DNA from: Bacteroidota bacterium
Lineage (GTDB): Bacteria > Bacteroidota > Ignavibacteria > Ignavibacteriales > Ignavibacteriaceae
Direction: 5' to 3'
Assembly: GCA_023453665.1 (NCBI GenBank)
Contig: JAEXTA010000120.1
Location: 1-58,892 of the forward strand
DNA: 58,892 nt
Each line of letters begins with the position of its first letter. Within the stretch, counting starts at the first letter, position 1. A model generated the notes under the pieces. The model saw only the letters and a list, made by a program, of their open reading frames with translations, ran no database searches and had not been told where the DNA came from. The position numbers and the translations under genes are program-made. Of the stretch, positions 27,258 to 35,709 are shown piece by piece.

Positions 27258-28631
27258 ATGAAGCCCGAAAAATTTTTGCAAAGATATAAGAATTTTGTTT
27301 TTGGCACAGATGATTCGTTTGATGTGCAGAAAAGAATTTTTTTATTAATCACGCACACTACACTTATTATTGCTTTTGCCGGAATCACCACAAACATTAT
27401 CCTCGGACTTGCAGCATCTCTTACAATTGTTACGATCGCCGCTTTTTTACTGGTTCTCTACATGCATACTTACGTCAGGCGCAATCAGCTTGATACAAAG
27501 TTTTCAATTATATTTTTCCTGATATCCGTTTTTACCTTCAGCTATTTATGGTTTTTAAATGGCGGATATGATGGTAATACAACTGTTTTAATATTTGTTT
27601 ATTTCATTGTGGTTGTTACTATACTGCCTGTCAGATTAAGGATAGTATCTTTCATTGTTTATTCAGTAATGATAGTTGGATTGGTCACTATTCAATTTTT
27701 GTATCCTGATTTTATAACACACTACGAAACTGAAGAACAAAGATATATTGATCTGGCATTGGGTTATTTCCTGTATCTCATTCTGGCTTTTATAATTCAG
27801 AACACGATACTTAAAAACTATGATGAAGAACGAAATAAAGGTAATACCCAAAACATTCAACTGAATGATTTGAATCTGCAACTGACTGAATCGAATACTA
27901 AACTCGAAGAATCAGTAAAAAGTATTGAAGAATTAAATGCTTCTAAAGACAGGTTCATTACATTATTATCACACGACCTTCGAAGTCCTTTTCATGGGCT
28001 TCTTGGACTTTCGCGCGTACTAAAAGAAGAGTATGATTCATTCCCCGAAATTGAACGAAAATATATTATTCACCAGTTGAATCAGTCTATTGAAAAAATG
28101 TATGCCTTTCTTGAAGAGGTTTTGCTTTGGGGAAGATTGCAGCGCGGAGTAGTTAAACCTAAATATGCAGTCGAAAATATTTATTCAATACTTGAACAGG
28201 TTATAAGCGTTCACGAACAGGCAATTTCAAAGAAGGGGCTGCAAATAAATCTGAATTGCAGTAAAGAACTCATTGCTAACGTTGACAGGGAACTTTTATC
28301 AGTAGTAATACGCAACCTTCTTTCAAATGCCATTAAATTTTCTTTAAGCGGAAAAACAATCACAATTGAAGCAAAAGAAAAAAAAGATACTTTGGTTTTA
28401 TCAGTTGCCGACAAAGGAATAGGTATAACAGAAAAAACACTTTCAAGGCTATTTAAGATTGATGAAATAATAACAACCAAAGGTACTGAAGGTGAAACAG
28501 GTTCCGGTATGGGTTTAATTCTCTGTATGGATATTCTGAAAAAACTGAATGGAAAAATTTCTGTGCAAAGTGTTGAGGGTGAGGGAAGTGTGTTTACGGT
28601 TGAGCTTCCTGCCGTTTATACTTTCTCTTAA
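27258..28631 (+). CDS. Membrane sensor histidine kinase
   Basis: A 457-residue kinase. About six N-terminal membrane helices (residues 28-185) are followed by a coiled-coil stretch (about 195-228), a HisKA domain with the phosphoacceptor in LLSHDLRSPFHGLLG (H239), and a HATPase_c domain with N box (NLLSNAIKFS), G1 (DKGIGI) and G2 (GSGMGL). There is no extracellular sensor domain, so sensing is probably through the membrane helices. No response regulator is adjacent, making it an orphan kinase. It lies downstream of the terminator of the T9SS gene and is transcribed on its own. Confidence 0.92.
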   Translation: MKPEKFLQRYKNFVFGTDDSFDVQKRIFLLITHTTLIIAFAGITTNIILGLAASLTIVTIAAFLLVLYMHTYVRRNQLDTKFSIIFFLISVFTFSYLWFLNGGYDGNTTVLIFVYFIVVVTILPVRLRIVSFIVYSVMIVGLVTIQFLYPDFITHYETEEQRYIDLALGYFLYLILAFIIQNTILKNYDEERNKGNTQNIQLNDLNLQLTESNTKLEESVKSIEELNASKDRFITLLSHDLRSPFHGLLGLSRVLKEEYDSFPEIERKYIIHQLNQSIEKMYAFLEEVLLWGRLQRGVVKPKYAVENIYSILEQVISVHEQAISKKGLQINLNCSKELIANVDRELLSVVIRNLLSNAIKFSLSGKTITIEAKEKKDTLVLSVADKGIGITEKTLSRLFKIDEIITTKGTEGETGSGMGLILCMDILKKLNGKISVQSVEGEGSVFTVELPAVYTFS

Positions 28632-28657
28632 GTTAAAAAAAATAGATATTTTTCTGT

Positions 28658-28767
28658 GCGGGATTTCGTCACTGCGCTCCTCAACTTGACTGTCAATCCT
28701 GTTCTTATACTATTTAAAACAAAAAACCAGTCTGATGACTGATCTTTTGTTATAGTAGCGGGGGCAG
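28658..28767. repeat. 110-bp direct repeat, copy 1 (tRNA 3' flank)
   Basis: This matches 28980-29089 at a constant offset of 322 bp with four mismatches and no gaps. It comprises the terminator and 3' end of the tRNA-Met unit. Its terminator copy (about 28721-28743) has one stem mismatch. Confidence 0.9.
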
Positions 28768-28796
28768 TCCGCCACGGCGGATTGAACCTACAACCT
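28755..28796 (-). pseudogene. Decayed tRNA-Met 3' half with palindrome insertion
   Basis: Read on the minus strand, this stretch matches the T-arm and acceptor strand of the intact tRNA-Met at 29078-29150, but a 14-bp palindrome TCCGCCACGGCGGA (28768-28781) replaces three bases at the T-arm/acceptor junction. The anticodon half is missing. It cannot fold as a functional tRNA. Confidence 0.8.
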
Positions 28797-28922
28797 CATC
28801 CATTCAAAACATTTTTAAGATATTTTCTGCCTACTCCAGTCTTCAATCATTTCTCTCTTATCAGTGCATCCAGTTTGTTTTCAAATTCTGCTTTGTAGAT
28901 CAGTTTCCAATTAGTTTAAAAT

Positions 28923-28970
28923 AAAAAACCCTTCTTATTAAGAAGGATTTTCTTAGTAGTTGGGGCAGGA
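28923..28970 (-). pseudogene. tRNA 3'-end remnant with its own terminator
   Basis: On the minus strand TCCTGCCCCAACTACT resembles the acceptor end of the intact tRNA-Met. It is followed by a different terminator, stem CCTTCTT/AAGAAGG (28930-28946), then six T. Only about 16 bases of tRNA-like sequence remain. Confidence 0.6.
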
Positions 28971-28979
28971 TCTCGTAAA

Positions 28980-29077
28980 GCGGGATTTCGTCACTGCGTT
29001 CCTCAACTTGACTGTCAATCCTGTTCTAATACTATTTAAAACAAAAAACCAGTCTGATGACTGGTCTTTTGTTTTAG

Positions 29078-29089
<12 letters not shown>
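28980..29089. repeat. 110-bp direct repeat, copy 2 (flank of the intact tRNA)
   Basis: The partner of 28658-28767 (four mismatches in 110 bp). It covers the region downstream of, and the 3' end of, the intact tRNA-Met. Confidence 0.9.
29043..29066 (-). terminator. Terminator of the tRNA-Met
   Basis: A 7-bp stem ACCAGTC/GACTGGT with a four-base loop is followed on the minus strand by TTTTTTG. It lies just downstream of the tRNA. The A/T flanks are nearly symmetric, so it may act in both directions. Confidence 0.85.
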
Positions 29090-29150
<61 letters not shown>

Positions 29151-29166
29151 ATGTAATATTTTTTAT

Positions 29167-29213
29167 CCGGGTTATGAGTCCGACGGCTACTCCCATAGGG
29201 ACTCCACCCCGCG
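29167..29213 (-). pseudogene. Decayed 5' half of a second tRNA-Met
   Basis: The minus strand repeats the first half of the intact tRNA (CGCGGGGTGGAG, then the anticodon arm around CTCATAA) with a 63-bp offset. The D-arm is disrupted by TCCCTATGGGA, a palindrome, the anticodon stem has an A/C mismatch, and the T-arm and acceptor 3' strand are missing. Confidence 0.75.
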
Positions 29214-29258
29214 ATGTAACTTTATATTGAGATTATTAGTTTATAAAATGTCATTCCG

Positions 29259-29272
29259 TCCGCCCTGGCGGA
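29259..29272. repeat. 14-bp palindrome TCCGCCCTGGCGGA
   Basis: The same TCCGCC-N2-GGCGGA form as the palindrome inside the tRNA remnant at 28768-28781, and both are followed by TTG. An outer inverted repeat ATTCCG/CGGAAT (29253-29258, 29279-29284) flanks this copy. Confidence 0.75.
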
Positions 29273-29437
29273 TTGTTTCGGAATCTTCCAGCAAAATTAA
29301 AATCTCGTTGTAATATCTATTTAAAAAGAACTTATTGTTTTCAATTTCAAGCCCAAATCATTTTTTGATTTTGGGTTGGCAAATATAGTTAATCTCACTC
29401 CGCATGTCAAATAATTCAACGCAAAGGAGAAAATAAC

Positions 29438-29707
29438 TTAACCATCAATGTTATTAAAACTTGATGCTATTCCATCCAGAGCTTGTGAACGCACGTGTAT
29501 TTCATTCAGCTTTTGAATGAGTCTTAATATACCTTTTCTTTTTTCTTCAACAAGCTCGGTCATAAAACCGCTTACTTCAGGCATATTGCACTGGTCCAGT
29601 ACCCCTTCATAAAATCTAACCATTGCAGTTTCTTTTCTTAATGCTTCATTAAGCATTGCACAGGTGTTTCTGCAGGCGTGCATACATATTGATTCTTTCT
29701 TTTCCAT
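29438..29707 (-). CDS. Small helical Cys-containing protein of the oxidoreductase operon
   Basis: A protein of about 89 residues. The frame opens at 29719, but the ATG at 29707 has GAGG six bases upstream and is the better start. The sequence CMHACRNTCAMLNEALRKETAMVRFYEGVLDQC contains four Cys in amphipathic helices, and the two EALRKETAMVRFYE / ELVEEKRKGI stretches resemble half of a ferritin-like or rubrerythrin helical hairpin. It lies about 33 bp after the gamma subunit, so it is the last gene of the 2-oxoacid:ferredoxin oxidoreductase operon. It may be a redox or metal-handling accessory. This is inference. Confidence 0.6.
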   Translation of the reverse strand: MEKKESICMHACRNTCAMLNEALRKETAMVRFYEGVLDQCNMPEVSGFMTELVEEKRKGILRLIQKLNEIHVRSQALDGIASSFNNIDG

Positions 29708-29740
29708 ATTAAACCTCATTCGTGAAGTTACTATTTATTA

Positions 29741-30304
29741 TTAAACTGTTATGTGTTCCGATGTTCTTGCCAACTCCTGACCACGCACCAAAGCCTTTTC
29801 ATTTACAGGAATCAAATGATGATGCCTTTCAGGAAGTACTTTTTTAAGTGCTGTAAGTATCGTTTCAATTTTTACCAAAGGTCTTTTCTCAAGGAAGGCA
29901 CCAACCATAATCATATTAGCAACTTGTTTTTTGTTAAGCTTCTGAGCTTCTTCAATCGCAGGTATGCTGATTACTTCGATATCTGTTCTTGACGGCGGAG
30001 TAATGATTGTCGATTTCTCATACATCAATAATCCGTTTGGTTTTATAAACGGTTCAAATTTTTCAAGTGAAGGCTGGTTAAGAATAATACCTGAATCAAA
30101 TACTGAAACCATTGGTGAGCTTATTCTTGTATCAGAAACAATAACTGTGCAGTTAGCAGTACCGCCGCGCATTTCAGGTCCGTATGAAGGCATCCAGCTT
30201 ACTTCTTTGTTTTCCATCATTGCTGAGTAAGCAATTATTTGTCCCATAGACAGAACACCCTGTCCTCCGAATCCGGCAAAAATTATTTCATGAGCTTTTT
30301 GCAT
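29741..30304 (-). CDS. 2-oxoacid:ferredoxin oxidoreductase, gamma subunit
   Basis: A 187-residue gamma subunit (POR_gamma domain). It begins HEIIFAGFGGQGVLSMGQIIA, the family's N-terminal glycine motif, and has WMPSYGPEMRGGTANCTVIVSD, the conserved loop at the subunit interface. In the KOR/VOR family it binds CoA-dependent acyl transfer machinery together with alpha and beta. It is fourth in a delta-alpha-beta-gamma operon and starts 25 bp after the beta subunit stop. Confidence 0.93.
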   Translation of the reverse strand: MQKAHEIIFAGFGGQGVLSMGQIIAYSAMMENKEVSWMPSYGPEMRGGTANCTVIVSDTRISSPMVSVFDSGIILNQPSLEKFEPFIKPNGLLMYEKSTIITPPSRTDIEVISIPAIEEAQKLNKKQVANMIMVGAFLEKRPLVKIETILTALKKVLPERHHHLIPVNEKALVRGQELARTSEHITV

Positions 30305-30329
30305 TTCTATTTCCTCTTTAAACTTTTTG

Positions 30330-31112
30330 TTATGCTTTTTCTACGCCGGGAACTTTTAAATCTCCAAGCGGATAAGCTGCAAACATTTTTTCATCGAGCC
30401 AGGTAATACATTCTTTAGGTGTCATCTTCCATCCTGATGGACAGTTTGATACAACTTCAATAAAGCATGTACCCTTTTTTTGTTTCTGGTATTCGAAAGA
30501 ATTTATTAATGCTTTTTTCAATTTACGAACAGCATTCGGAGTATGAACAGCTTGTCGTGTTATATAATAAGCACCGGGAAGCTGAACAAGTAAATCAGAG
30601 ATCTTTAAAGGATGACCAATCAAATCACTGTTTCTTCCGTAAGGTGATGTTGATGTAACCTGACCAAGCAATGTGGTCGGCGCCATTTGTCCGCCGGTCA
30701 TTCCGTAAATTCCGTTGTTGATGAATATCATTAAAATATTTTCACCGCGGTTAACTGTGTGAATAGTTTCCGCTGTGCCGATTGCTGCAAGATCACCATC
30801 ACCTTGATATGAGAAAACGAATTTGTCAGGCAGAACTCTTTTAACTCCGGTTGCAACTGCGCTTGCTCTTCCGTGTGCGGCTTCCTGCATGTCAATTCCC
30901 ATATAATGATATGCAAACACCGAACATCCAACAGGCGCAACGCCGATTGTTTTGTCCTCTATCCCGAGTTCCTGGATTACTTCCATTAAAACTCTGTGAA
31001 CAACACTATGTCCGCAGCCGGGACAATAGTGGAAGGGAACATCTGTTAATGTTGAAGGTCTTTCATAAACAACTTCAAGACCGTCTAAAATATTTTCAGT
31101 TTGTTTTTCCAT
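30330..31112 (-). CDS. 2-oxoacid:ferredoxin oxidoreductase, beta subunit (TPP-binding)
   Basis: Binds thiamine pyrophosphate and an Fe-S cluster. It contains PFHYCPGCGHSVVHR, APVGCSVF and AAHGRASAVATGVKR. The TPP motif is QGDGDLAAIGTAE ending in INNGIYGMTGGQMAPTT. GDGDLAAIG with MTGGQ is the pattern of the KOR/VOR branch rather than pyruvate oxidoreductase. The frame extends to 31145, but the ATG at 31112 has AGGA upstream and removes an overlap with the alpha subunit, so I place the start there. It catalyses CoA-dependent oxidative decarboxylation, with electrons passed to ferredoxin, or the reductive reverse reaction. Confidence 0.93.
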   Translation of the reverse strand: MEKQTENILDGLEVVYERPSTLTDVPFHYCPGCGHSVVHRVLMEVIQELGIEDKTIGVAPVGCSVFAYHYMGIDMQEAAHGRASAVATGVKRVLPDKFVFSYQGDGDLAAIGTAETIHTVNRGENILMIFINNGIYGMTGGQMAPTTLLGQVTSTSPYGRNSDLIGHPLKISDLLVQLPGAYYITRQAVHTPNAVRKLKKALINSFEYQKQKKGTCFIEVVSNCPSGWKMTPKECITWLDEKMFAAYPLGDLKVPGVEKA

Positions 31113-31116
31113 TTTA

Positions 31117-32208
31117 TTAATCCTGGCTAATACTTTGTTTTTCAATAATTGATTCTATCTCTGCTAAAACATCTTCGGGTGATGTTATCATTCCGCCCAT
31201 TCTTCCTTTAAAGTGAACGGGAACTTTTCCGTTAACAGCAAGACGAACATCTTCAACCATTTGTCCGGCATTCATTTCAACTACCAACATAAAGTTTACT
31301 TTTTCTGCAAGATTGGCAATTGCTTTATAAGGGTATGGATAAAGTGTAATTGGTCTTAGCAAGCCTGCTTTTATTCCTTTTTCTCTTGCAAGGTCAACGG
31401 CTTTCTGGCAAACTCTTGCTGACAGTCCAAACGCGACTAACAATACTTCTGCATCTTCAGTTGCAAATTCTTCAAAGCGAACTTCTTTTTGAATGGCTTC
31501 ATATTTTGCCTGAAGTTCAAGGTTAACCTGTTCCATTTTTTCAGGCTGAATGAAAAGTGATGTTATATAATTACTTTTTCTGTCAGGAGTTTTTCCTGTT
31601 GTAGCCCATGGTGTTGCAACTTTTGGTAAAGAGCCTTCTTCAGGAAGAACAACTTTTTCCATCATCTGACCAAGAGCACCATCAGCTAAAATCATTGCAG
31701 GGTTGCGGTATTTTTCTGCAAGACGAAATCCTTCAAAAACAAAATCAGCCATTTCCTGGACTGATGAGGGGGCTAAAACTATAAGATGATAATCGCCATG
31801 TCCACCGCCTTTAACAGCCTGGAAGTAATCTCCCTGTGAAGGTTGAATAGTTCCGAGTCCCGGACCGCCGCGAACTACGTTAACAACCAGACAAGGTAAC
31901 TGTGCACAGGCGATGTATGATAAACCTTCCTGCATTAAACTTATTCCAGGGCTGGATGATGAAGTCATTACTCTTGCGCCAGCACCGGCAGCACCGTAAA
32001 TCATGTTTATCGATGCAACTTCACTTTCTGCCTGAAGTACAATTCCTTTTCGTTTTGGAATTTCAACTTCGAAGTATTCGAGAATTTCGGATTGAGGTGT
32101 AATTGGATATCCGAAATAAGCATCCATATCCGCACGAATAGCAGCTTCAGCAAGAGCTTCGTTGCCTTTCATTAAACGGACATTATCTTTGTTAACTTTT
32201 GTTTCCAT
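31117..32208 (-). CDS. 2-oxoacid:ferredoxin oxidoreductase, alpha subunit
   Basis: A 363-residue alpha subunit. It starts RLMKGNEALAEAAIRADMDAYFGYPITPQSEI, the TPP-pyrimidine domain entry of KorA/VorB, then has VLQAESEVASINMIYGAAGAGARVMTSSSSPGISLMQEG and VNVVRGGPGLGTIQPSQGDY. The C-terminal domain (about 255-350) is the transketolase-C-like domain. Operon order delta-alpha-beta-gamma matches both 2-oxoglutarate (KorDABC) and branched-chain 2-oxoacid (VorDABC) enzymes. I cannot assign the substrate with confidence, though 2-oxoglutarate is plausible for a reductive or anaerobic TCA route. Confidence 0.93.
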   Translation of the reverse strand: METKVNKDNVRLMKGNEALAEAAIRADMDAYFGYPITPQSEILEYFEVEIPKRKGIVLQAESEVASINMIYGAAGAGARVMTSSSSPGISLMQEGLSYIACAQLPCLVVNVVRGGPGLGTIQPSQGDYFQAVKGGGHGDYHLIVLAPSSVQEMADFVFEGFRLAEKYRNPAMILADGALGQMMEKVVLPEEGSLPKVATPWATTGKTPDRKSNYITSLFIQPEKMEQVNLELQAKYEAIQKEVRFEEFATEDAEVLLVAFGLSARVCQKAVDLAREKGIKAGLLRPITLYPYPYKAIANLAEKVNFMLVVEMNAGQMVEDVRLAVNGKVPVHFKGRMGGMITSPEDVLAEIESIIEKQSISQD

Positions 32209-32229
32209 TATAAACCTTTAAAAATTTTT

Positions 32230-32478
32230 TTAACCGATTGTAATTGTCTTTGCTTCTTTTTTTGCTTTCGGCTGCCTGTAAACAGTTATTGCTGCGTCAG
32301 GACATACAAGCGCACAATTAACACAACCGGTGCAAGCATCATTTATCAGTTCAACATAACGGTAACCGTTAGCGTTGATATGATTTGATAAGCCAAGGCT
32401 TTCCTGCGGACATGCAATTATACAAAGTTCACATCCTTTGCAAATTACTCCGTTAATGACTACTGTTCCTTTGACCAT
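32230..32478 (-). CDS. Ferredoxin-like delta subunit, 2 x [4Fe-4S]
   Basis: An 82-residue ferredoxin with two complete cluster motifs: CKGCELCIIACP (about 13-24) and CTGCVNCALVCP (about 49-60). It is the electron-transfer delta subunit and the first gene of the four-subunit oxidoreductase operon, which reads leftwards from the divergent gap at 32479. Confidence 0.93.
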   Translation of the reverse strand: MVKGTVVINGVICKGCELCIIACPQESLGLSNHINANGYRYVELINDACTGCVNCALVCPDAAITVYRQPKAKKEAKTITIG

Positions 32479-32952
32479 TTTATTAGCCTGTTTAAAAGTG
32501 GTTAATTCATTCTATTATACCCGAAAATGACAATATATATGCCAGTAAACGGAAATTGCGTTTAATGAATGTTAAAGCGTTTAAAGTTGAGTTTATTCAG
32601 ACTGGATTTTCATTATTAAGAAGCGGCTTTGAAGGTTTTTTTTACTTTCGGGAATGGCGTAAAATGAATAATTGTGTGTCAAAAAATGTTAAGTATTTCT
32701 ACAAAGGATGAATTCAAATAATTAGTATGAAGTGTAGATGTAATCGGTTGAATTACTATAACAACATTTTGTAAATCATTTAATTGGTATTTAAGAAATA
32801 ATTTTTTTTGTCAGAATTTAACAATCACTTCAATCGTTTTTTCTAAGTGTTAAAAAATTATTAATTGATTGCATCTTTATTCTCATCGGGCTAAATTCAC
32901 TCTGTACTGCACGCGCGAAATTCAAATCACATCAAATTAAGGAGAACTAAAA
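32479..32952. other. Divergent intergenic region
   Basis: A 474-bp AT-rich gap between the oxidoreductase operon and a T9SS cargo gene, which needs promoters in both directions. No gene or structured RNA is evident. TTAACA and TGTTAA flank a segment near 32818-32850. The cargo ATG at 32953 has AAGGAG at ideal spacing (32939-32944). A TATAAT-like hexamer lies about 40 bp upstream of the ferredoxin start, but no matching -35 is visible. Confidence 0.5.
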
Positions 32953-35427
32953 ATGAAAATTAGTGTTCATTATCTACTTTCCGTTTTGTTTCTTTTTGTT
33001 TACATGTCAACGCCATTATTCGCACAAAATTTTGACTGGTTATGGCAGAATTCCTATCCCATTGGAAACAATTACAATGACATAACACTATTGCCAGGCG
33101 GCGCTATTGTAGGCGTTACAGATGGCGGTGTTGTCGTTCGCTCAACTGATGGAGGAACCACATGGACGGTTTCATATCCCGATTCATTAAACGGCAACAG
33201 AAGCATTTATGAAGCAACATTTTTAGATGCGAACATCGGATATGCTGCAGGACTTGATGGACTTGTAATGAAAACAGTTGATGGAGGTATTACATGGACA
33301 CAATTATCAACCGGTTCCGTTGAAGATTTTTGGTATATCGAATTTATAAATACCGACACCGGTTATGTATGCGGGACATCTTCAGCCTTATTTAAAACTA
33401 CAAACGGAGGTGCAAACTGGAATCATATAACAGTTACAGGCACATCAACACTGCTTTATAAAGTACATTTTGTAAATGCATCAACTGGTTTTATTGGCAC
33501 ATCATCTGCAACTGTTGGCAGATTGTTAAAGACAACAGACTACGGCGCCACCTGGACAAACGTTACAGGTTACACCGCAACAGGTACAACACGTGGAATT
33601 TATTTTATTGATGCTGATACAGGTTATGTATCGAACTCAAACTATGCAATTCTAAAAACAACAAACGGCGGAACAAGTTTTACTGAACTTGGTGATTTCG
33701 GTACAGGCACCATATACGAAGTCAAATTTTTTAATGCTTCAACCGGTGTTGCATCGGGGGCGAATGGTGAAATATTTGTGACAACAAATCACGGTGCAAA
33801 CTGGACGGTATCTAACATAGGACAAAAATCAAATCAATTCGGGTTAGGACTTGAAGGATTTCTTGGTTCAAGAAGCGTACAGAATTTAGACGGCGCTGGT
33901 TCCAACACTATTTTTGCAGCAGGTGTAGCAGGTGTAATAACTAAAAGCACTGATCTTGGTGCAACGTGGTTACCGGTTTCAAAAACAGCAACTGTGCAGG
34001 AACTTCGTGAGATAACATTCTTAAACGAAAATGTTGGTTATGCTGTAGGAGGTTCCGCAACCGTAGCTGACAGTCTTGGTGTGATTTTAAAAACTACAAA
34101 TGGCGGTGTCAACTGGAATGTCCTTCCTTTCAATCCGCAGTTCAGAATATATTCACACTGGTGGGTTGATGAAAACATAGGTTACATCGGTGTGCGCGGC
34201 CCGAATGGAATATGGAAAACTACTGATGGCGGCGCATCATTTGTAAATCAAACTCCCGGTATTGGAACAGCGACAAGCATCTGGTATGAGTTGGAATTCG
34301 TTGATGCCAATACTGGTTTTGCATCAGGAAGCAGCGGAAGTCTTGTAAAAACCACGAATGGCGGAACGGTCTGGACAGATCAGCCTGATGGAATGGGAAC
34401 ATCAATCATTTATGGAATGCACGTTTTCGACGCACAGAACCTTATTATCGCAGGCGGTTCAAGTCTTGTTTACAGATCAACTGATGGCGGAACTACATTT
34501 ACACCGCTTACAGCACCATCACCTTCTACTACCTTATACACAGTTTATTTTCTAGACCATAACGTCGGTTTTGTCGGCGGAGCTTCGGGGCGGGCATGGA
34601 AAACAACTGACGGCGGATTTAGCTGGACACCGCTTACTACCGGAACAACACAGGCGATTATCGATTTTAAATTTTTAAATAATGATAAAGGCTGGATGGG
34701 CGGCTGGACAGGAACAATGTTATATACAACGGATGGTGGAAATTCCTGGACCGATGCTGCCAGATTTAATTCTATTGGTGATGTTCAGTATATGACAATT
34801 GCCAATGGTTTGTTGTGGACTTGCGGAGAAGCTGGAAATATTCTCAGAGGATATGCAGATGCAACTGTTCCTGTAGAACTGATTTCATTTAATGCAAATG
34901 TTAAAGGCAATACAGTTCAGTTAAACTGGCAGACATCAACAGAAACAAATAATTCGGGTTTTGATGTTGAAAGAAAAATTTCAGGACAACAATTTGAAAA
35001 AATCGGGTTCGTTCAGGGAAGAGGTACAACTTCTGAACTAACTAATTATTCATATGTTGATGATAAAACTGTTGACGGAATTATCATTTACAGATTGAAG
35101 CAGATTGATTTCGACGGTACATCAGAATATTCAAATGAAGTTTTGGTTGATGTTAACACAATATATGAGTATGCTCTCGAACAGAATTATCCTAATCCTT
35201 TTAATCCTGTTACGAATATCAATTACACAATTGCATCACAATCAAAAGTGCTTTTAACAATATATAACAGCATTGGCGAAGAAGTTGCAACACTTATTAA
35301 TGAAGTAAAAGAACCGGGAAGATATACTTTATCATTTGATGCATCAGTAATTTCAAGCGGTGTTTACTTCTACAAACTACAGGCTGGTGATTTTGTTTCA
35401 ACAAGAAAGTTAATTGTGCTTAAATAA
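32953..35427 (+). CDS. Secreted YCF48/BNR-type propeller protein with T9SS sorting domain
   Basis: An 824-residue secreted protein. A signal peptide ends near PLFAQ. Residues about 35-640 are repeats of STDGGTTWTV, TTNGGANWN and similar Asp-box motifs separated by LNENVGYAVG-like strands, as in YCF48-type propellers. An FN3-like region (VPVELISFNANVK to TVDGIIIYRLKQIDFDG) leads to the T9SS type A sorting domain (QNYPNPFNPVTNINY, STRKLIVLK). It is the first of three consecutive T9SS cargo genes, but the terminator at 35440 separates it from the next. Confidence 0.9.
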   Translation: MKISVHYLLSVLFLFVYMSTPLFAQNFDWLWQNSYPIGNNYNDITLLPGGAIVGVTDGGVVVRSTDGGTTWTVSYPDSLNGNRSIYEATFLDANIGYAAGLDGLVMKTVDGGITWTQLSTGSVEDFWYIEFINTDTGYVCGTSSALFKTTNGGANWNHITVTGTSTLLYKVHFVNASTGFIGTSSATVGRLLKTTDYGATWTNVTGYTATGTTRGIYFIDADTGYVSNSNYAILKTTNGGTSFTELGDFGTGTIYEVKFFNASTGVASGANGEIFVTTNHGANWTVSNIGQKSNQFGLGLEGFLGSRSVQNLDGAGSNTIFAAGVAGVITKSTDLGATWLPVSKTATVQELREITFLNENVGYAVGGSATVADSLGVILKTTNGGVNWNVLPFNPQFRIYSHWWVDENIGYIGVRGPNGIWKTTDGGASFVNQTPGIGTATSIWYELEFVDANTGFASGSSGSLVKTTNGGTVWTDQPDGMGTSIIYGMHVFDAQNLIIAGGSSLVYRSTDGGTTFTPLTAPSPSTTLYTVYFLDHNVGFVGGASGRAWKTTDGGFSWTPLTTGTTQAIIDFKFLNNDKGWMGGWTGTMLYTTDGGNSWTDAARFNSIGDVQYMTIANGLLWTCGEAGNILRGYADATVPVELISFNANVKGNTVQLNWQTSTETNNSGFDVERKISGQQFEKIGFVQGRGTTSELTNYSYVDDKTVDGIIIYRLKQIDFDGTSEYSNEVLVDVNTIYEYALEQNYPNPFNPVTNINYTIASQSKVLLTIYNSIGEEVATLINEVKEPGRYTLSFDASVISSGVYFYKLQAGDFVSTRKLIVLK

Positions 35428-35439
35428 CAACTTAAATTT

Positions 35440-35470
35440 AGCCGGAGGTTTAATCTGCCTCCGGCTTTTA
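35440..35470 (+). terminator. Rho-independent terminator
   Basis: A 9-bp stem AGCCGGAGG/CCTCCGGCT with a nine-base loop is followed by a short T-tract (TTTTATT), just after the YCF48-type T9SS gene. Confidence 0.85.
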
Positions 35471-35584
35471 TTAAAACATCGAATTCTTTACCAAGCGGGT
35501 ATTGAATTAAGATGAAGCGATAACTAAATTCATTCAAAATTTATTCTGTTCTGTAAAAAAATACTCGTCAACAAAAATTAAAAT

Positions 35585-35689
35585 GTGAACCGGCAGGATG
35601 TGTTAATGAAAATTCCGGTTAATAGGATGATAAACCTTGAGCGTAATTCTTGTTGATGCAAATGTTAAATGCCGGTTCACTTTTTTATT
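35585..35689 (+). promoter_or_regulatory. Candidate structured leader: long-range hairpin with T-tract and a competing stem
   Basis: GTGAACCGGCA (35585-35595) and TGCCGGTTCAC (35670-35680) form a perfect 11-bp stem enclosing 74 bases, and the right arm runs directly into TTTTTTATT. Within the enclosed part, CCGGTT (35615-35620) can pair with the AACCGG of the left arm instead. The element ends 20 bp before the start of the next T9SS gene at 35710. A terminator/antiterminator pair in a 5' leader would look like this. An independent small RNA with its own terminator is the alternative. Confidence 0.55.
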
Positions 35690-35709
35690 ACTAAACAAAC
35701 GAGGCAAAC

